Assembly: GCF_001571005.1 (NCBI RefSeq)
Contig: NZ_BCST01000003.1
Location: forward strand, 248,001-312,000
DNA: 64,000 nt
From: Herbiconiux solani NBRC 106740
GTDB taxonomy: Bacteria > Actinomycetota > Actinomycetes > Actinomycetales > Microbacteriaceae
Reading direction: 5' to 3'
Below are positions 43,806-52,081 of this stretch, one piece after another (position 1 is the first letter of the stretch; each line of letters begins with the position of its first letter). Below the pieces are notes generated by a model. That model was not told where the DNA came from and made no database searches. It saw only the letters and a program-made list of their open reading frames with translations. Made by a program: the position numbers and the translations under genes.

Positions 43806-44581
43806 CGGCCGGCCTCACGCGACGCCGGGCGACGCAGCAGCGCCACCGCGGCCACCACGAGAGCGATCGCCCCGAGGGCGAACCCGCCGATCCCGAGCCC
43901 GACCGCCAGAGAGGCCGAGGTCGAGGCGTCGGCGGCAGCGGTCGCGGCGTCGGAGTCCGAGGCCGAAGCGACAGTCATCTCGGCACCCGAACCCGAGCCG
44001 GCGGCCATCCCCGCGTCCTCCGACGCCGGCGGCGCATCCTCGATGTACAGGGTCGGTGCCGGGTGCTCCGGCTCCTCCCCCGACGCCGGGGTGGCCTCGG
44101 CCCAGTCGACGACCGTGCCGTCGGAGTAGCTCTGGTGCGCCGGCAGCTCGACGCTGCCGGTCTCGGGGACGGGCCCGGCCGAGATCGGGAACTCCTGGAA
44201 CTGCCCGTCCGTGATCCCGACTCCGTCGACCGCGGTCCAGGTCACCGACACGGGAGCCTCGGTGATCGTGGCGTCACCGACCGTCACCTGCGCGGGCAGA
44301 GCGGCCGTGGTGACCGTCGTGGTCCACCCCGGAACGGGGAGGTAGCTGACGCTGGTGAACGGGGTGTCGGTCGGCAGGTCGACGGTCACCGAGGTGGTGC
44401 TCGCCGTCGCCGACTCGTTGGGCACCTTGAAGGTGAGGGTCGTGTAGCTGCCCGCCGAGGCCTGGCCGGGCTCGACGTGCACGTGGGCGCTGGCGGCGAG
44501 GGGTGCGGCCAGGGTGAGCGCGGCCGTCGCGAGCAGGGCGCCGGAGACGGCGGTGGCCCGCCGGGTGAGAGAGGTGGTCAT
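43802..44581 (-). CDS. YcnI-like (DUF1775) copper-binding membrane protein
   Basis: A 259-residue exported protein. The signal peptide ends at ASAHVHVEPG; the mature N-terminal HVHVEP is the YcnI histidine-brace-like copper site. The beta-sandwich continues with TLTFKVPNESATASTTSVTV, YLPVPGWTTTV and PVSVTWTAVDGVGI to about residue 185, then a disordered linker and a C-terminal membrane helix with RRPASREAGR. GGAAGG lies before the ATG at 44581. It is translated with the CopC gene by a 4-nt overlap. Confidence 0.92.
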   Translation of the reverse strand: MTTSLTRRATAVSGALLATAALTLAAPLAASAHVHVEPGQASAGSYTTLTFKVPNESATASTTSVTVDLPTDTPFTSVSYLPVPGWTTTVTTAALPAQVTVGDATITEAPVSVTWTAVDGVGITDGQFQEFPISAGPVPETGSVELPAHQSYSDGTVVDWAEATPASGEEPEHPAPTLYIEDAPPASEDAGMAAGSGSGAEMTVASASDSDAATAAADASTSASLAVGLGIGGFALGAIALVVAAVALLRRPASREAGR

Positions 44582-44692
44582 GGTGAAGCCTTCCGTGGTG
44601 GATCGCGGCGAGGCGCCGTCGATCGATCGCCCGGGAACGCGGCCCCGGGCATCCGTCACCCACGCACGAACGCCCGACCGGCGTACGACCGA

Positions 44693-45394
44693 TCAGACCG
44701 GGAGGTGCGTGAGCGCCACGTGCGGCGGCCCGCGGTGCCGCAGGGAGCCGAGCACGACCCCGAGGTCGCGCAGCCGGTCCGGCACGGGCAGTCCGACCGC
44801 CCGGTCCAGGATGCGCGGGGCGGCCGGGCGGAGCCCCGTCGTCCCCGAGACGGCGCGTACCAGAGCGCGCACGGCCGCGGTGACGAGTTCGCGTCGCGCC
44901 GCGACGGCATGGCCGAGCGCGAGCAGGCGCCGGAGCACCAGCTCCCCGTTCCGCAATGCGACGACCGTGATCACGCCGGCGAGCACGTGGGCCAGCCACA
45001 TCGTCGAGGAGTCGTGCGCGTGTGAGCCGGCCACCGCATCCACGGTGTGCAGCGGGTCGGGCACGAGCGTGCTGACCGTCAGCCCGTGGTGCTCGTGGCT
45101 CGCGACGACCAGACCGGAACCGTCGCCGGCCCCCACCCCGAAGAGGAGGTGGAAGACCACCTGGCTGAGGGCGACCGAGAGCGTGAGAAGAGGGAGGGAG
45201 AGGGAGCGTCGGGTGAGCAGCACGCAGACCACGGCCGAGAAGGCGATCGAGAGCGCGAGCCCCGCTGTGCCGGGAGCGGCGCCTCCGCCGGCTGCGACGT
45301 GCGAGAAGGCGGCGACGAAGGTGGCCAGAGCGGCGGCGGCGAGACCGCGGGCGACGCGGGTCACCCGCTCGGTCGTCGCGCTGTTCCTCTCCAC
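44693..45394 (-). CDS. Membrane protein of the copper cluster, function unknown
   Basis: A 233-residue membrane protein with five or six hydrophobic segments. A periplasmic-looking loop near residues 95-135 is His-rich (VVASHEHHGLTVSTL and GSHAHDSSTMWLAHV), which could bind copper. It leads the YcnI-CopC genes on the same strand, 111 nt before YcnI. I do not recognise a named family, although similar proteins accompany ycnI/copC in actinobacteria. GTG at 45394 is chosen because TAGAAT ends 6 nt before it. Confidence 0.75.
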   Translation of the reverse strand: MERNSATTERVTRVARGLAAAALATFVAAFSHVAAGGGAAPGTAGLALSIAFSAVVCVLLTRRSLSLPLLTLSVALSQVVFHLLFGVGAGDGSGLVVASHEHHGLTVSTLVPDPLHTVDAVAGSHAHDSSTMWLAHVLAGVITVVALRNGELVLRRLLALGHAVAARRELVTAAVRALVRAVSGTTGLRPAAPRILDRAVGLPVPDRLRDLGVVLGSLRHRGPPHVALTHLPV

Positions 45395-45400
45395 TCCTTG

Positions 45401-45406
45401 ATTCTA
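45401..45406 (-). promoter_or_regulatory. -10 box, probable leaderless promoter of the copper cluster
   Basis: On the minus strand TAGAAT ends exactly 6 nt before the GTG at 45394. Confidence 0.55.
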
Positions 45407-45456
45407 GAGGCCCGCATCTGAGGGCTGAAAATCGATGCACTGGGTAAACAAGTTGT

Positions 45457-45467
45457 TAGATAATCTA
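45457..45467. promoter_or_regulatory. Palindrome in the copper cluster/sigma factor gap
   Basis: TAGATAATCTA is palindromic around its central base, in an AT-rich island (45425-45480) unusual for this genome. It could be an operator or a promoter element for either flanking gene. Confidence 0.4.
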
Positions 45468-45497
45468 GCCATTAGTCCTCTGAAAGGCCGCTTGTCA

Positions 45498-45540
45498 AGC
45501 CCCCCGTACCCCATTTCGGGGGACGCCCCTTGCGGGGCTA
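45498..45540 (+). promoter_or_regulatory. Two GC hairpins in the leader of the sigma factor gene
   Basis: CCCC-N5-CCCC-ATTT-CGGGG and GCCCC-TTGC-GGGGC follow one another 60-100 nt before the sigma factor start. They may form an attenuator or simply end upstream transcription; no T-run follows. Confidence 0.35.
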
Positions 45541-45601
45541 ACCTGCCGATACGACCGGGATAGTCGAAGAAGAAGTAGTCGAAGTAGTAACGGAGATGAA
45601 C

Positions 45602-46606
<1,005 letters not shown>

Positions 46607-46668
46607 GGCCCTGAGGGTCCGGCGCCTGCGCCCGGCCCTCCGCGCGTCTCTTCGACGATCTCCCTGAG

Positions 46669-46699
46669 AAATGCCCGCCCTGGTGGCGGGCATTTTTCG
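46669..46699 (+). terminator. Intrinsic terminator of the sigma factor gene
   Basis: AAATGCCCGCC pairs perfectly with GGCGGGCATTT across a 5-nt loop and is followed by TT, giving a five-T run. It is 62 nt after the stop. Confidence 0.9.
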
Positions 46700-46740
46700 T
46701 TGCCCGGAGGTGCTGCCTTTGGGCCTGTGCGCGCTGGCCG

Positions 46741-46763
46741 GTCTAGGTAGTCGTCTAGGTAGT
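46741..46763. repeat. Direct repeat GTCTAGGTAGT upstream of the surface-protein locus
   Basis: Two 11-bp copies at 46741-46751 and 46753-46763 (12-bp period) are followed by TTCTACT, partly complementary to GGTAG. A G-box-like palindrome GACACGTGTC lies at 46807-46816. These may be regulator sites for the genes at 46875 and 48171. Confidence 0.5.
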
Positions 46764-46806
46764 TTCTACTGATCCTCCACGGGTCGGGCGCAGCATCCGT
46801 TGACAG

Positions 46807-46816
46807 GACACGTGTC
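46807..46816. promoter_or_regulatory. GACACGTGTC palindrome
   Basis: A perfect 10-bp palindrome immediately after a TTGACA hexamer (46800-46805), 59 bp before the GTG at 46875. Likely an operator near the -35 region, though no clear -10 at 17 bp is seen. Confidence 0.4.
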
Positions 46817-46874
46817 GAGGAGTGGTGTTGGGTCTATCTAGCTTCTGCGATCTGTGTCCGGGAGGTGATTCATC

Positions 46875-48074
46875 GTGGAGAGTACGGCTTCTGTGCCGGC
46901 GGCCCGCTTGTCGGGCGCCTCGGGCGCGGCTTCGGTCTCGCGGTGGATCGAGCGCCGGTGGGTCCGGATCGGGCTGGGTGCCGCAGGAGTCGCTGCGGGG
47001 TTCGTCGTGGCGGGTGCGCTGATGGGGGCGTCCTCGGCATCGGCGGATGAAGCTCCCACGACGGGGCCGGTCGCCGGCCTCCTCGGGTCGGTCGGCTCGG
47101 CCGTCGGGGGGCTGGGCGACGTGGTCGCGCCGGTCACCGGTGCGGTCGGCGACGTGGTGTCCGGGGTCTCCGACCAGGTCGTCGCACCGGTCGTGACGGA
47201 GGTCGTGACGCCCGTCGTCGAGGTTCTTCCCGCCCCGGTCTCCGAGCCGGTGGCGGATGTCGTCGCGGTCGTCCCCGCGGTGACCGACACGGTCGCCGAC
47301 GTGGTCGACGCGGGCCCGGTCTCGGGCATCGTCGACCCGGTCGTCGGTGTCGTGGACGGCGTCGTCGCGCAGGTTCCCGTGGTCTCGGATGTGCTCGGAT
47401 CGGCCCCGGTCGGGTCGGTCACGGCCCCGGTCACGGGTGTCGTCGATGGGGTTCTCACGGATGTCGTCTCCGGCACCGTCGCACCCGTCGTGCACGACGT
47501 CGCCGACCCGATCGTCGAGGCCGGCGGCGGCACGCAGGTGCTGCCCGGTCTCCCTGGTCTTCCCGGAGTTCCCAGTGTTCCCGGGCTTCCCGGGGTGCTG
47601 AACCCGGGTTCGGAGTCGCCGTCGGTGCCGGTTCTCGGCCCGGTCGCGGCTCTTCCCGGCGCCTTCGTCGGCGGCCCTTCGGCCGGGCTTGGCGGTGCTG
47701 GTCTTGGTGCCGGAGCCGGTGGGCTCGCGGGTGTGGGCGGCGGGTTCGCCGCATCCGCTTCTGGTTCTTCTGCGTCGGCTGCTGACGGCTCTTCGGACGC
47801 CTCTGCGGCTGCTCTCTCGGGGTCTGTGGGTTCGCCTGCCACCCCGCTCTCGCCCGCTCTTCCGGGCGCGCCCTACGGCCCTGCTGCCCCGTCCGGCCAG
47901 ACGTCGGGTGCCGCGGGCGGTTCGTCCGGCCCCGGTGGGGCGGGCGCAGGCTTCGGAGCCGACGTGGTGGGTGCGGGCGTGTTCCCGGCTCTCTTCGGCG
48001 CTCTGACGGGCACCGCGGTCGACGAGGACATCCCCTCGTCCCCGGTGCACGAGACCGACACTTCTCCTGACTGA
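46875..48074 (+). CDS. Secreted low-complexity Val/Pro/Gly-rich protein
   Basis: A 399-residue protein with a GTG start behind GGGAGGTG. An N-terminal segment with RWVRIGLGAAGVAAGFVVAG ends in ASSASADEA, a probable signal peptide cut after ADA-like residues near 59. The mature part is a run of VVxPVVxxV and VTGVVDGVV units (about residues 65-235), then PGLPGLPGVPSVPGLPGV, and a Gly/Ala/Ser-rich tail. It has no Cys, no sorting signal and no known domain. It precedes the chaplin-like gene by 96 bp on the same strand, so it may be a matrix or surface partner. No function is assigned. Confidence 0.75.
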   Translation: MESTASVPAARLSGASGAASVSRWIERRWVRIGLGAAGVAAGFVVAGALMGASSASADEAPTTGPVAGLLGSVGSAVGGLGDVVAPVTGAVGDVVSGVSDQVVAPVVTEVVTPVVEVLPAPVSEPVADVVAVVPAVTDTVADVVDAGPVSGIVDPVVGVVDGVVAQVPVVSDVLGSAPVGSVTAPVTGVVDGVLTDVVSGTVAPVVHDVADPIVEAGGGTQVLPGLPGLPGVPSVPGLPGVLNPGSESPSVPVLGPVAALPGAFVGGPSAGLGGAGLGAGAGGLAGVGGGFAASASGSSASAADGSSDASAAALSGSVGSPATPLSPALPGAPYGPAAPSGQTSGAAGGSSGPGGAGAGFGADVVGAGVFPALFGALTGTAVDEDIPSSPVHETDTSPD

Positions 48075-48084
48075 CCGAACCCTC

Positions 48085-48105
48085 GCCCCGTGGATGCTCC
48101 GGGGC
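48085..48105 (+). terminator. GC hairpin between the two surface-protein genes
   Basis: GCCCCG-N9-CGGGGC (one perfect 6-bp stem) lies 11 nt after the first stop. There is no T-run, so it is a weak terminator or mRNA-end stabiliser. Confidence 0.35.
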
Positions 48106-48170
48106 TGATGGGTTCTGACGCGGCATGTCCGTGTCCTGTTCGGTCAATCAATTTTTGGAGAAGTGTACTC

Positions 48171-50339
48171 ATGAACAAGTTCGTCTCGCGGGGACTGTGG
48201 ACAGTCCTCATCACCGGTGGGCTGTGCGCCCTCGGTGCGGGAGTCGCGAACGCTGCCACGACGGATGGCAGCGACTCGATCGGCTCCGGAAACCAAGCGG
48301 TCGTGCAGATCAACCTGCCGATCGATCTCTCCGGCAACGGTGTCGCCGTACTGGGCGACAGCAGCTCGTCGGGTTCGACGGTTTCGTCGGATGCCGCTCC
48401 GGCTCCGGCTCCGGCTCCGGCTCCCGTGGAACTCTCCACCAGCGGCCTCGACGGGGTGCTCTCGGGCACTCAGGCGATCGTCGACGTGAACGTCCCGATC
48501 ACGGTCTCGGGCAACGCGATCTCCGGTGTCGGCGACGCGGCCACCGAGGACGCCACCGTCGAGGCTCCGGCCCAGGCGGCCCCGGCGGCGGATGCTCCCG
48601 TCGCGGACTCGTCGTCGGCGGGCTCCACCTCGGGTAACGACAGCATCCTCGGCGGCACCCAGGCGCCGATCGACGTCGCGGTCCCGATCACGGTCAGCGG
48701 CAACAGCGTCTCGGTCATCGGGGACTCCTCCTCGACCGGCTCGAGCGCCACGACCGGCACTGCTGGCACCGGCACCGCGCCGGCGGCCGGGACCACCACC
48801 GGAGAGGACAGCATCCTCGGCGGCACCCAGCTGCCGATCGATGTGGCGCTCCCCGTCACCATCGGCGGCAACGGCATCTCGGTCATCGGCGACTCCTCGT
48901 CGACCGGCTCCGACGTCGGAACCTCCACCGGCAACACCGGCAGCGGCACCACCTCCGGCATCGGCACCACCACCGGCGAGGAGAGCGTCGCAGGCGGCAA
49001 CCAGGTGAACCCCGTCGTCACCGCCCCGGTCACGGTCGGCGGCAACGGCATCTCGGTCATCGGCGACTCCTCGTCGACCGGCTCCGACCTCGCCACCACC
49101 ACCGGCAACACCGGTAGCGGAACCGGCACCGGCACCACCTCGGGCACCGGCACCACGACCGGCGAGGACAGCGTCGCAGGCGGCAACCAGGTGAACCCGG
49201 TCGTCACCGCCCCCGTCACCATCGGCGGCAACGGCATCTCGGTGATCGGGGACTCCTCCTCCACCGGCTCGGACGTCACCACCACCGGTAGCACCCCCGC
49301 CACGGGCACCGGCACCACCTCGGGCTCCGGCACCACGACCGGCGACGACAGCGTCGCGGGCGGCAACCAGGTGACCCCGGTCGTCACCGCCCCCGTCACC
49401 ATCGGCGGCAACGGCATCTCGGTCATCGGAGACTCCTCCTCGACCGGCTCTGACGTCGGAACCACCACCGGCACCACCGGTAACGGGACCGGCACTGGCA
49501 CCACCGGCGGAGCCACCACCGACGGCAACGACAGCGTCGCCGGCGGCAACCAGATCAACCCCGACGTCACCGCCCCCGTCACCATCGGCGGCAACGGCAT
49601 CTCGGTCATCGGAGACTCCTCCTCGACCGGCTCGGACGTCACCACCAACACGGGCAACACCGGCACCACCGGCGGAGCCACCACCGACGGCAACGACAGC
49701 GTCGCTGGCGGCAACCAGGTGATCCCGGTGATCGGGCTCCCCGTCACGGTCGGCGGCAACGGCGTCTCCGTGATCGGCGACTCCTCCTCCACCGGCTCGA
49801 CGGTGACCACCCCCACCGGTGGCACCCTGGGCAACCCGGCCACGAACGGTGACGGATCGATCGGAGGCGGCAACCAGATCATCCCGATCCTGGACCTCCC
49901 CATCACGATCGGCGGGAACGCCGCCTGCGTCATCGGCGACTGCACCACCGGCGGATCCACGGTGACCCCGACGGACCCCACCGATCCGACCGATCCCACG
50001 GACCCGACGGACCCGACCGATCCGACCGATCCCACGGACCCCACCGGCCCGACGGACCCGGGGACCCCGACCGACCCGGGCACCCCGGTGACGCCTGAGC
50101 AGCCCACCAGCCCCGCCACCCCGGCGGCTCCGGTGACGCCTGCCACGGTCGTCCCGGCCGGGTTCACCACCACCCCCGTCGCCTCCGCGGCGATGGGAAC
50201 CGGTGCCGGAGCCGACACCGGCAGCCTGGCCCTCACGGGAGGCAACCCCTTCCCGCTGATCGGCGGACTGGCCCTGCTGCTCCTGCTCGGCACCACCCTC
50301 CTGGCCGCCACCCGCCGCAAGACGGGCACCCAGGAGTAG
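48171..50339 (+). CDS. Ten-repeat chaplin-like surface protein with LALTG sorting signal
   Basis: A 722-residue exported protein. The signal peptide (1-28) ends GAGVANA. Residues 35-598 hold ten repeats of about 36 residues with consensus DSVAGGNQVNPVVTAPVTIG then GNGISVIGDSSSTGSD, matching the chaplin pattern (GNxxxxPxxxPVxxxGNxxxVIG), separated by Thr/Gly linkers. Only the last repeat has Cys, in NAACVIGDC. A (TDP)n spacer (about 601-626) precedes LALTG (686-690), a hydrophobic helix and RRKTGTQE, a sortase E-type LAXTG anchor. Streptomyces long chaplins have two repeats and the same anchor. Probably a wall-linked, amyloid-prone surface coat protein. GGAG precedes the ATG by 10 nt. Confidence 0.85.
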   Translation: MNKFVSRGLWTVLITGGLCALGAGVANAATTDGSDSIGSGNQAVVQINLPIDLSGNGVAVLGDSSSSGSTVSSDAAPAPAPAPAPVELSTSGLDGVLSGTQAIVDVNVPITVSGNAISGVGDAATEDATVEAPAQAAPAADAPVADSSSAGSTSGNDSILGGTQAPIDVAVPITVSGNSVSVIGDSSSTGSSATTGTAGTGTAPAAGTTTGEDSILGGTQLPIDVALPVTIGGNGISVIGDSSSTGSDVGTSTGNTGSGTTSGIGTTTGEESVAGGNQVNPVVTAPVTVGGNGISVIGDSSSTGSDLATTTGNTGSGTGTGTTSGTGTTTGEDSVAGGNQVNPVVTAPVTIGGNGISVIGDSSSTGSDVTTTGSTPATGTGTTSGSGTTTGDDSVAGGNQVTPVVTAPVTIGGNGISVIGDSSSTGSDVGTTTGTTGNGTGTGTTGGATTDGNDSVAGGNQINPDVTAPVTIGGNGISVIGDSSSTGSDVTTNTGNTGTTGGATTDGNDSVAGGNQVIPVIGLPVTVGGNGVSVIGDSSSTGSTVTTPTGGTLGNPATNGDGSIGGGNQIIPILDLPITIGGNAACVIGDCTTGGSTVTPTDPTDPTDPTDPTDPTDPTDPTDPTGPTDPGTPTDPGTPVTPEQPTSPATPAAPVTPATVVPAGFTTTPVASAAMGTGAGADTGSLALTGGNPFPLIGGLALLLLLGTTLLAATRRKTGTQE
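48273..49965 (+). repeat. Tandem coding repeats of the chaplin-like gene
   Basis: Units of roughly 110-185 bp encode the ten chaplin-like domains. The shared stretch GGCGGCAACGGCATCTCGG recurs near 48863, 49038, 49223, 49403 and 49584. Units 4 to 8 are the most alike, so they probably arose by recent duplication; copy number may vary. Confidence 0.85.
49972..50050 (+). repeat. 9-bp tandem repeat encoding (TDP)n
   Basis: ACCGATCCG/ACGGACCCG units encode eight TDP triplets that form the wall-spanning spacer before the sorting signal. Confidence 0.85.
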
Positions 50340-50356
50340 CCCCTCAGCACCACCTC

Positions 50357-50385
50357 GCGGGGGCGCCCACCCAGGGCGCCCCCGC
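50357..50385 (+). terminator. GC-rich terminator hairpin after the chaplin-like gene
   Basis: GCGGGGGCGCCC pairs perfectly with GGGCGCCCCCGC over a 5-nt loop, 17 nt after the stop. The T-run is weak. Confidence 0.7.
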
Positions 50386-50418
50386 TTCACCCTGCCCGCC
50401 GAAACCTAGCGTCTCCCC

Positions 50419-50472
50419 GAGAAGTCACTTTCACGTCCAAAACGCCCTGGGAAGACGTAAAAGTGACCCCTC
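50419..50472. repeat. Dispersed palindromic repeat, copy 2
   Basis: Left arm GAGAAGTCACTTTCACGTC and right arm GACGTAAAAGTGACCCCTC around a 16-nt loop beginning CAAAAC, followed by GGCGAAGTG. Two arm positions are unpaired. Same element as at 12237 and 50544. Confidence 0.9.
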
Positions 50473-50543
50473 GGCGAAGTGAGTGGATGCACGGGGACGC
50501 GCGGGATGGGTGAGGACGCGAGCAAGTCACGCGATGGGCCCTC

Positions 50544-50597
50544 GAGAAGTCACTTTTACGCCCAAAACCACGCGGGAAGACGTAAAAGTGACTTCTC
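50544..50597. repeat. Dispersed palindromic repeat, copy 3
   Basis: Left arm GAGAAGTCACTTTTACGCC and right arm GACGTAAAAGTGACTTCTC around a 16-nt loop CAAAACCACGCGGGAA, followed by GGCGAAGTG. It lies 125 bp from copy 2 in the same orientation, between convergent genes. Confidence 0.9.
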
Positions 50598-50631
50598 GGC
50601 GAAGTGGGGAGGGGGCGACGACGGGTGCGCG

Positions 50632-52032
50632 TCAGCGGGAGGGCGTGCGGGCGCGGGGGCGGGAGCGCGCGAGGCCGCGGAGGAGGGCGCCGAGCGCCAG
50701 GACCGCCACGCCGACCGCGATCGACAGGGGCGGGAGCGTCACCACCAGCACCACGCACCCCACCGCACCCAACACCTGCAGCGCCCGCGGGTAGCGGCGG
50801 TGCTCCCGGGGCTGCGTGAACGCCGCCAAGTTCGCCACGAAGTAGTACAGCAGCACGCCGAACGACGAGAAGCCGATGGCTCCCCGCAGGTCGACCGAGA
50901 GCACGAGCACGATGACCACGGCGCCGACGACCAGCTCCGCCCTCCGCGGCACCGAGCGTCGCGGGTCGACGACGGCGAGCGCGCGGGGCAGGTCGCCCTC
51001 CCGTGCCATGGCGAGCGAGGTACGCCCGATCCCCGTGATCAGCGCCAGCAGCGCCCCGAGGCTCGCGAGCGCCGCCCCGAGCCGCACGATCGGCGTCGCC
51101 CACGCCCACCCGTCGGCTTCGACGGCGGCGGCGATCGGATCCGTCGACGCCGCCAGCCCGCCCGCCCCCAACGCCCCGAGGGTCACCACGGCGATCGCCG
51201 CGTACACGACCACCGCCACCGCGAAGGCGATGACGATCGCCCGCGGGATCGTGCGCGCCGGGTCGCGCACCTCCTCCCCCATGGTCGCGATCCGCGCGTA
51301 GCCGGCGAACGCGAAGAACAGCAGGCCCCCCGCCTGCAGGATGCCGTAGACCCCCAGCCCCCCGAGCACCCCCGCGGGCCCGCCCCCGACGACCCCGTCG
51401 ACCCCCTCGACCCCCGGCGTTCCCGCGTCTGCCCCAGAGGAGCCCACGGCCGCCACGACCCCGGATGCGACGACCAGGGCCAGGATCGCCAGCACCACCA
51501 CCACGATCCCCCGCGCCAGCCGCGCGGTGCGCGTGACCCCGAACAGGTTCACGGTGACCAGGGCCGCCACGGCGAGCGCCGCGACCGGTCTCGCCGCCCA
51601 GCCCCAGGCATCCGGGATCGTGTACAGCGCGAAAGTCAGCGCCATTGCGGCACAGCTCGCGGTCTTGCCGATCACGAAGCTCCAGCCCGCGGCGAAGCCC
51701 CACCACTCCCCCAGCCGCTCGCGACCGTAGACGTAGGTGCCGCCGGATGCCGGGTAGACCGCCGCCAGCTGCGCCGACGAGGTCGCGTTGCAGAAGGCGA
51801 TGACGGCCGCGACGGCGAGTCCGATCAGCAGCCCGGCACCCGAGCCCGCGGCCCCCGCGGCGGGCGCGAAGGCCGAGAAGATCCCGGCCCCGATCATCGC
51901 CCCCAGCCCGATGAACACGGCATCGCCGAGCCCGAGCTTGCGCGCCAGCCGTCCGCCGCCGACAGCCGCGCCACCGCCGATCGCAGCGCCCCCACCGCTC
52001 GCACCAGCAGGGTTCATCCCGGGCTCCGTCAT
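50632..52032 (-). CDS. APC family amino acid permease
   Basis: A 466-residue transporter with about 12 helices. After a Gly/Ala-rich N-terminus come LGLGDAVFIGLGAMIGAGIF (helix 1 with the GxG break), YPASGGTYVYGRERLGEWWG, the helix 6 region FFAFAGYARIATMGEEVRDP and the loop GRTSLAMAREGDLPRALAVV, all APC-superfamily hallmarks. The substrate is not predictable, probably an amino acid or amine. The ATG at 52032 is used. It lies 49 bp after the SGNH gene on the same strand. Confidence 0.9.
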   Translation of the reverse strand: MTEPGMNPAGASGGGAAIGGGAAVGGGRLARKLGLGDAVFIGLGAMIGAGIFSAFAPAAGAAGSGAGLLIGLAVAAVIAFCNATSSAQLAAVYPASGGTYVYGRERLGEWWGFAAGWSFVIGKTASCAAMALTFALYTIPDAWGWAARPVAALAVAALVTVNLFGVTRTARLARGIVVVVLAILALVVASGVVAAVGSSGADAGTPGVEGVDGVVGGGPAGVLGGLGVYGILQAGGLLFFAFAGYARIATMGEEVRDPARTIPRAIVIAFAVAVVVYAAIAVVTLGALGAGGLAASTDPIAAAVEADGWAWATPIVRLGAALASLGALLALITGIGRTSLAMAREGDLPRALAVVDPRRSVPRRAELVVGAVVIVLVLSVDLRGAIGFSSFGVLLYYFVANLAAFTQPREHRRYPRALQVLGAVGCVVLVVTLPPLSIAVGVAVLALGALLRGLARSRPRARTPSR

Positions 52033-52081
52033 GCCGCGCAGAATACCGGCCCGACGTGAACGGCGATGCCCGCGCCGAAGA

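Noticed and set aside
48273-49965. Possible CRISPR array
   Set aside because: The repeats are long, degenerate, in frame and encode protein domains; there are no short identical repeats with unique spacers and no cas genes.
48144-50390. Long open frames on the minus strand opposite the chaplin-like gene (748 and 627 codons)
   Set aside because: They mirror the tandem coding repeats and GC-rich third positions of the plus-strand gene, which alone has a signal peptide, sorting signal and ribosome binding site.
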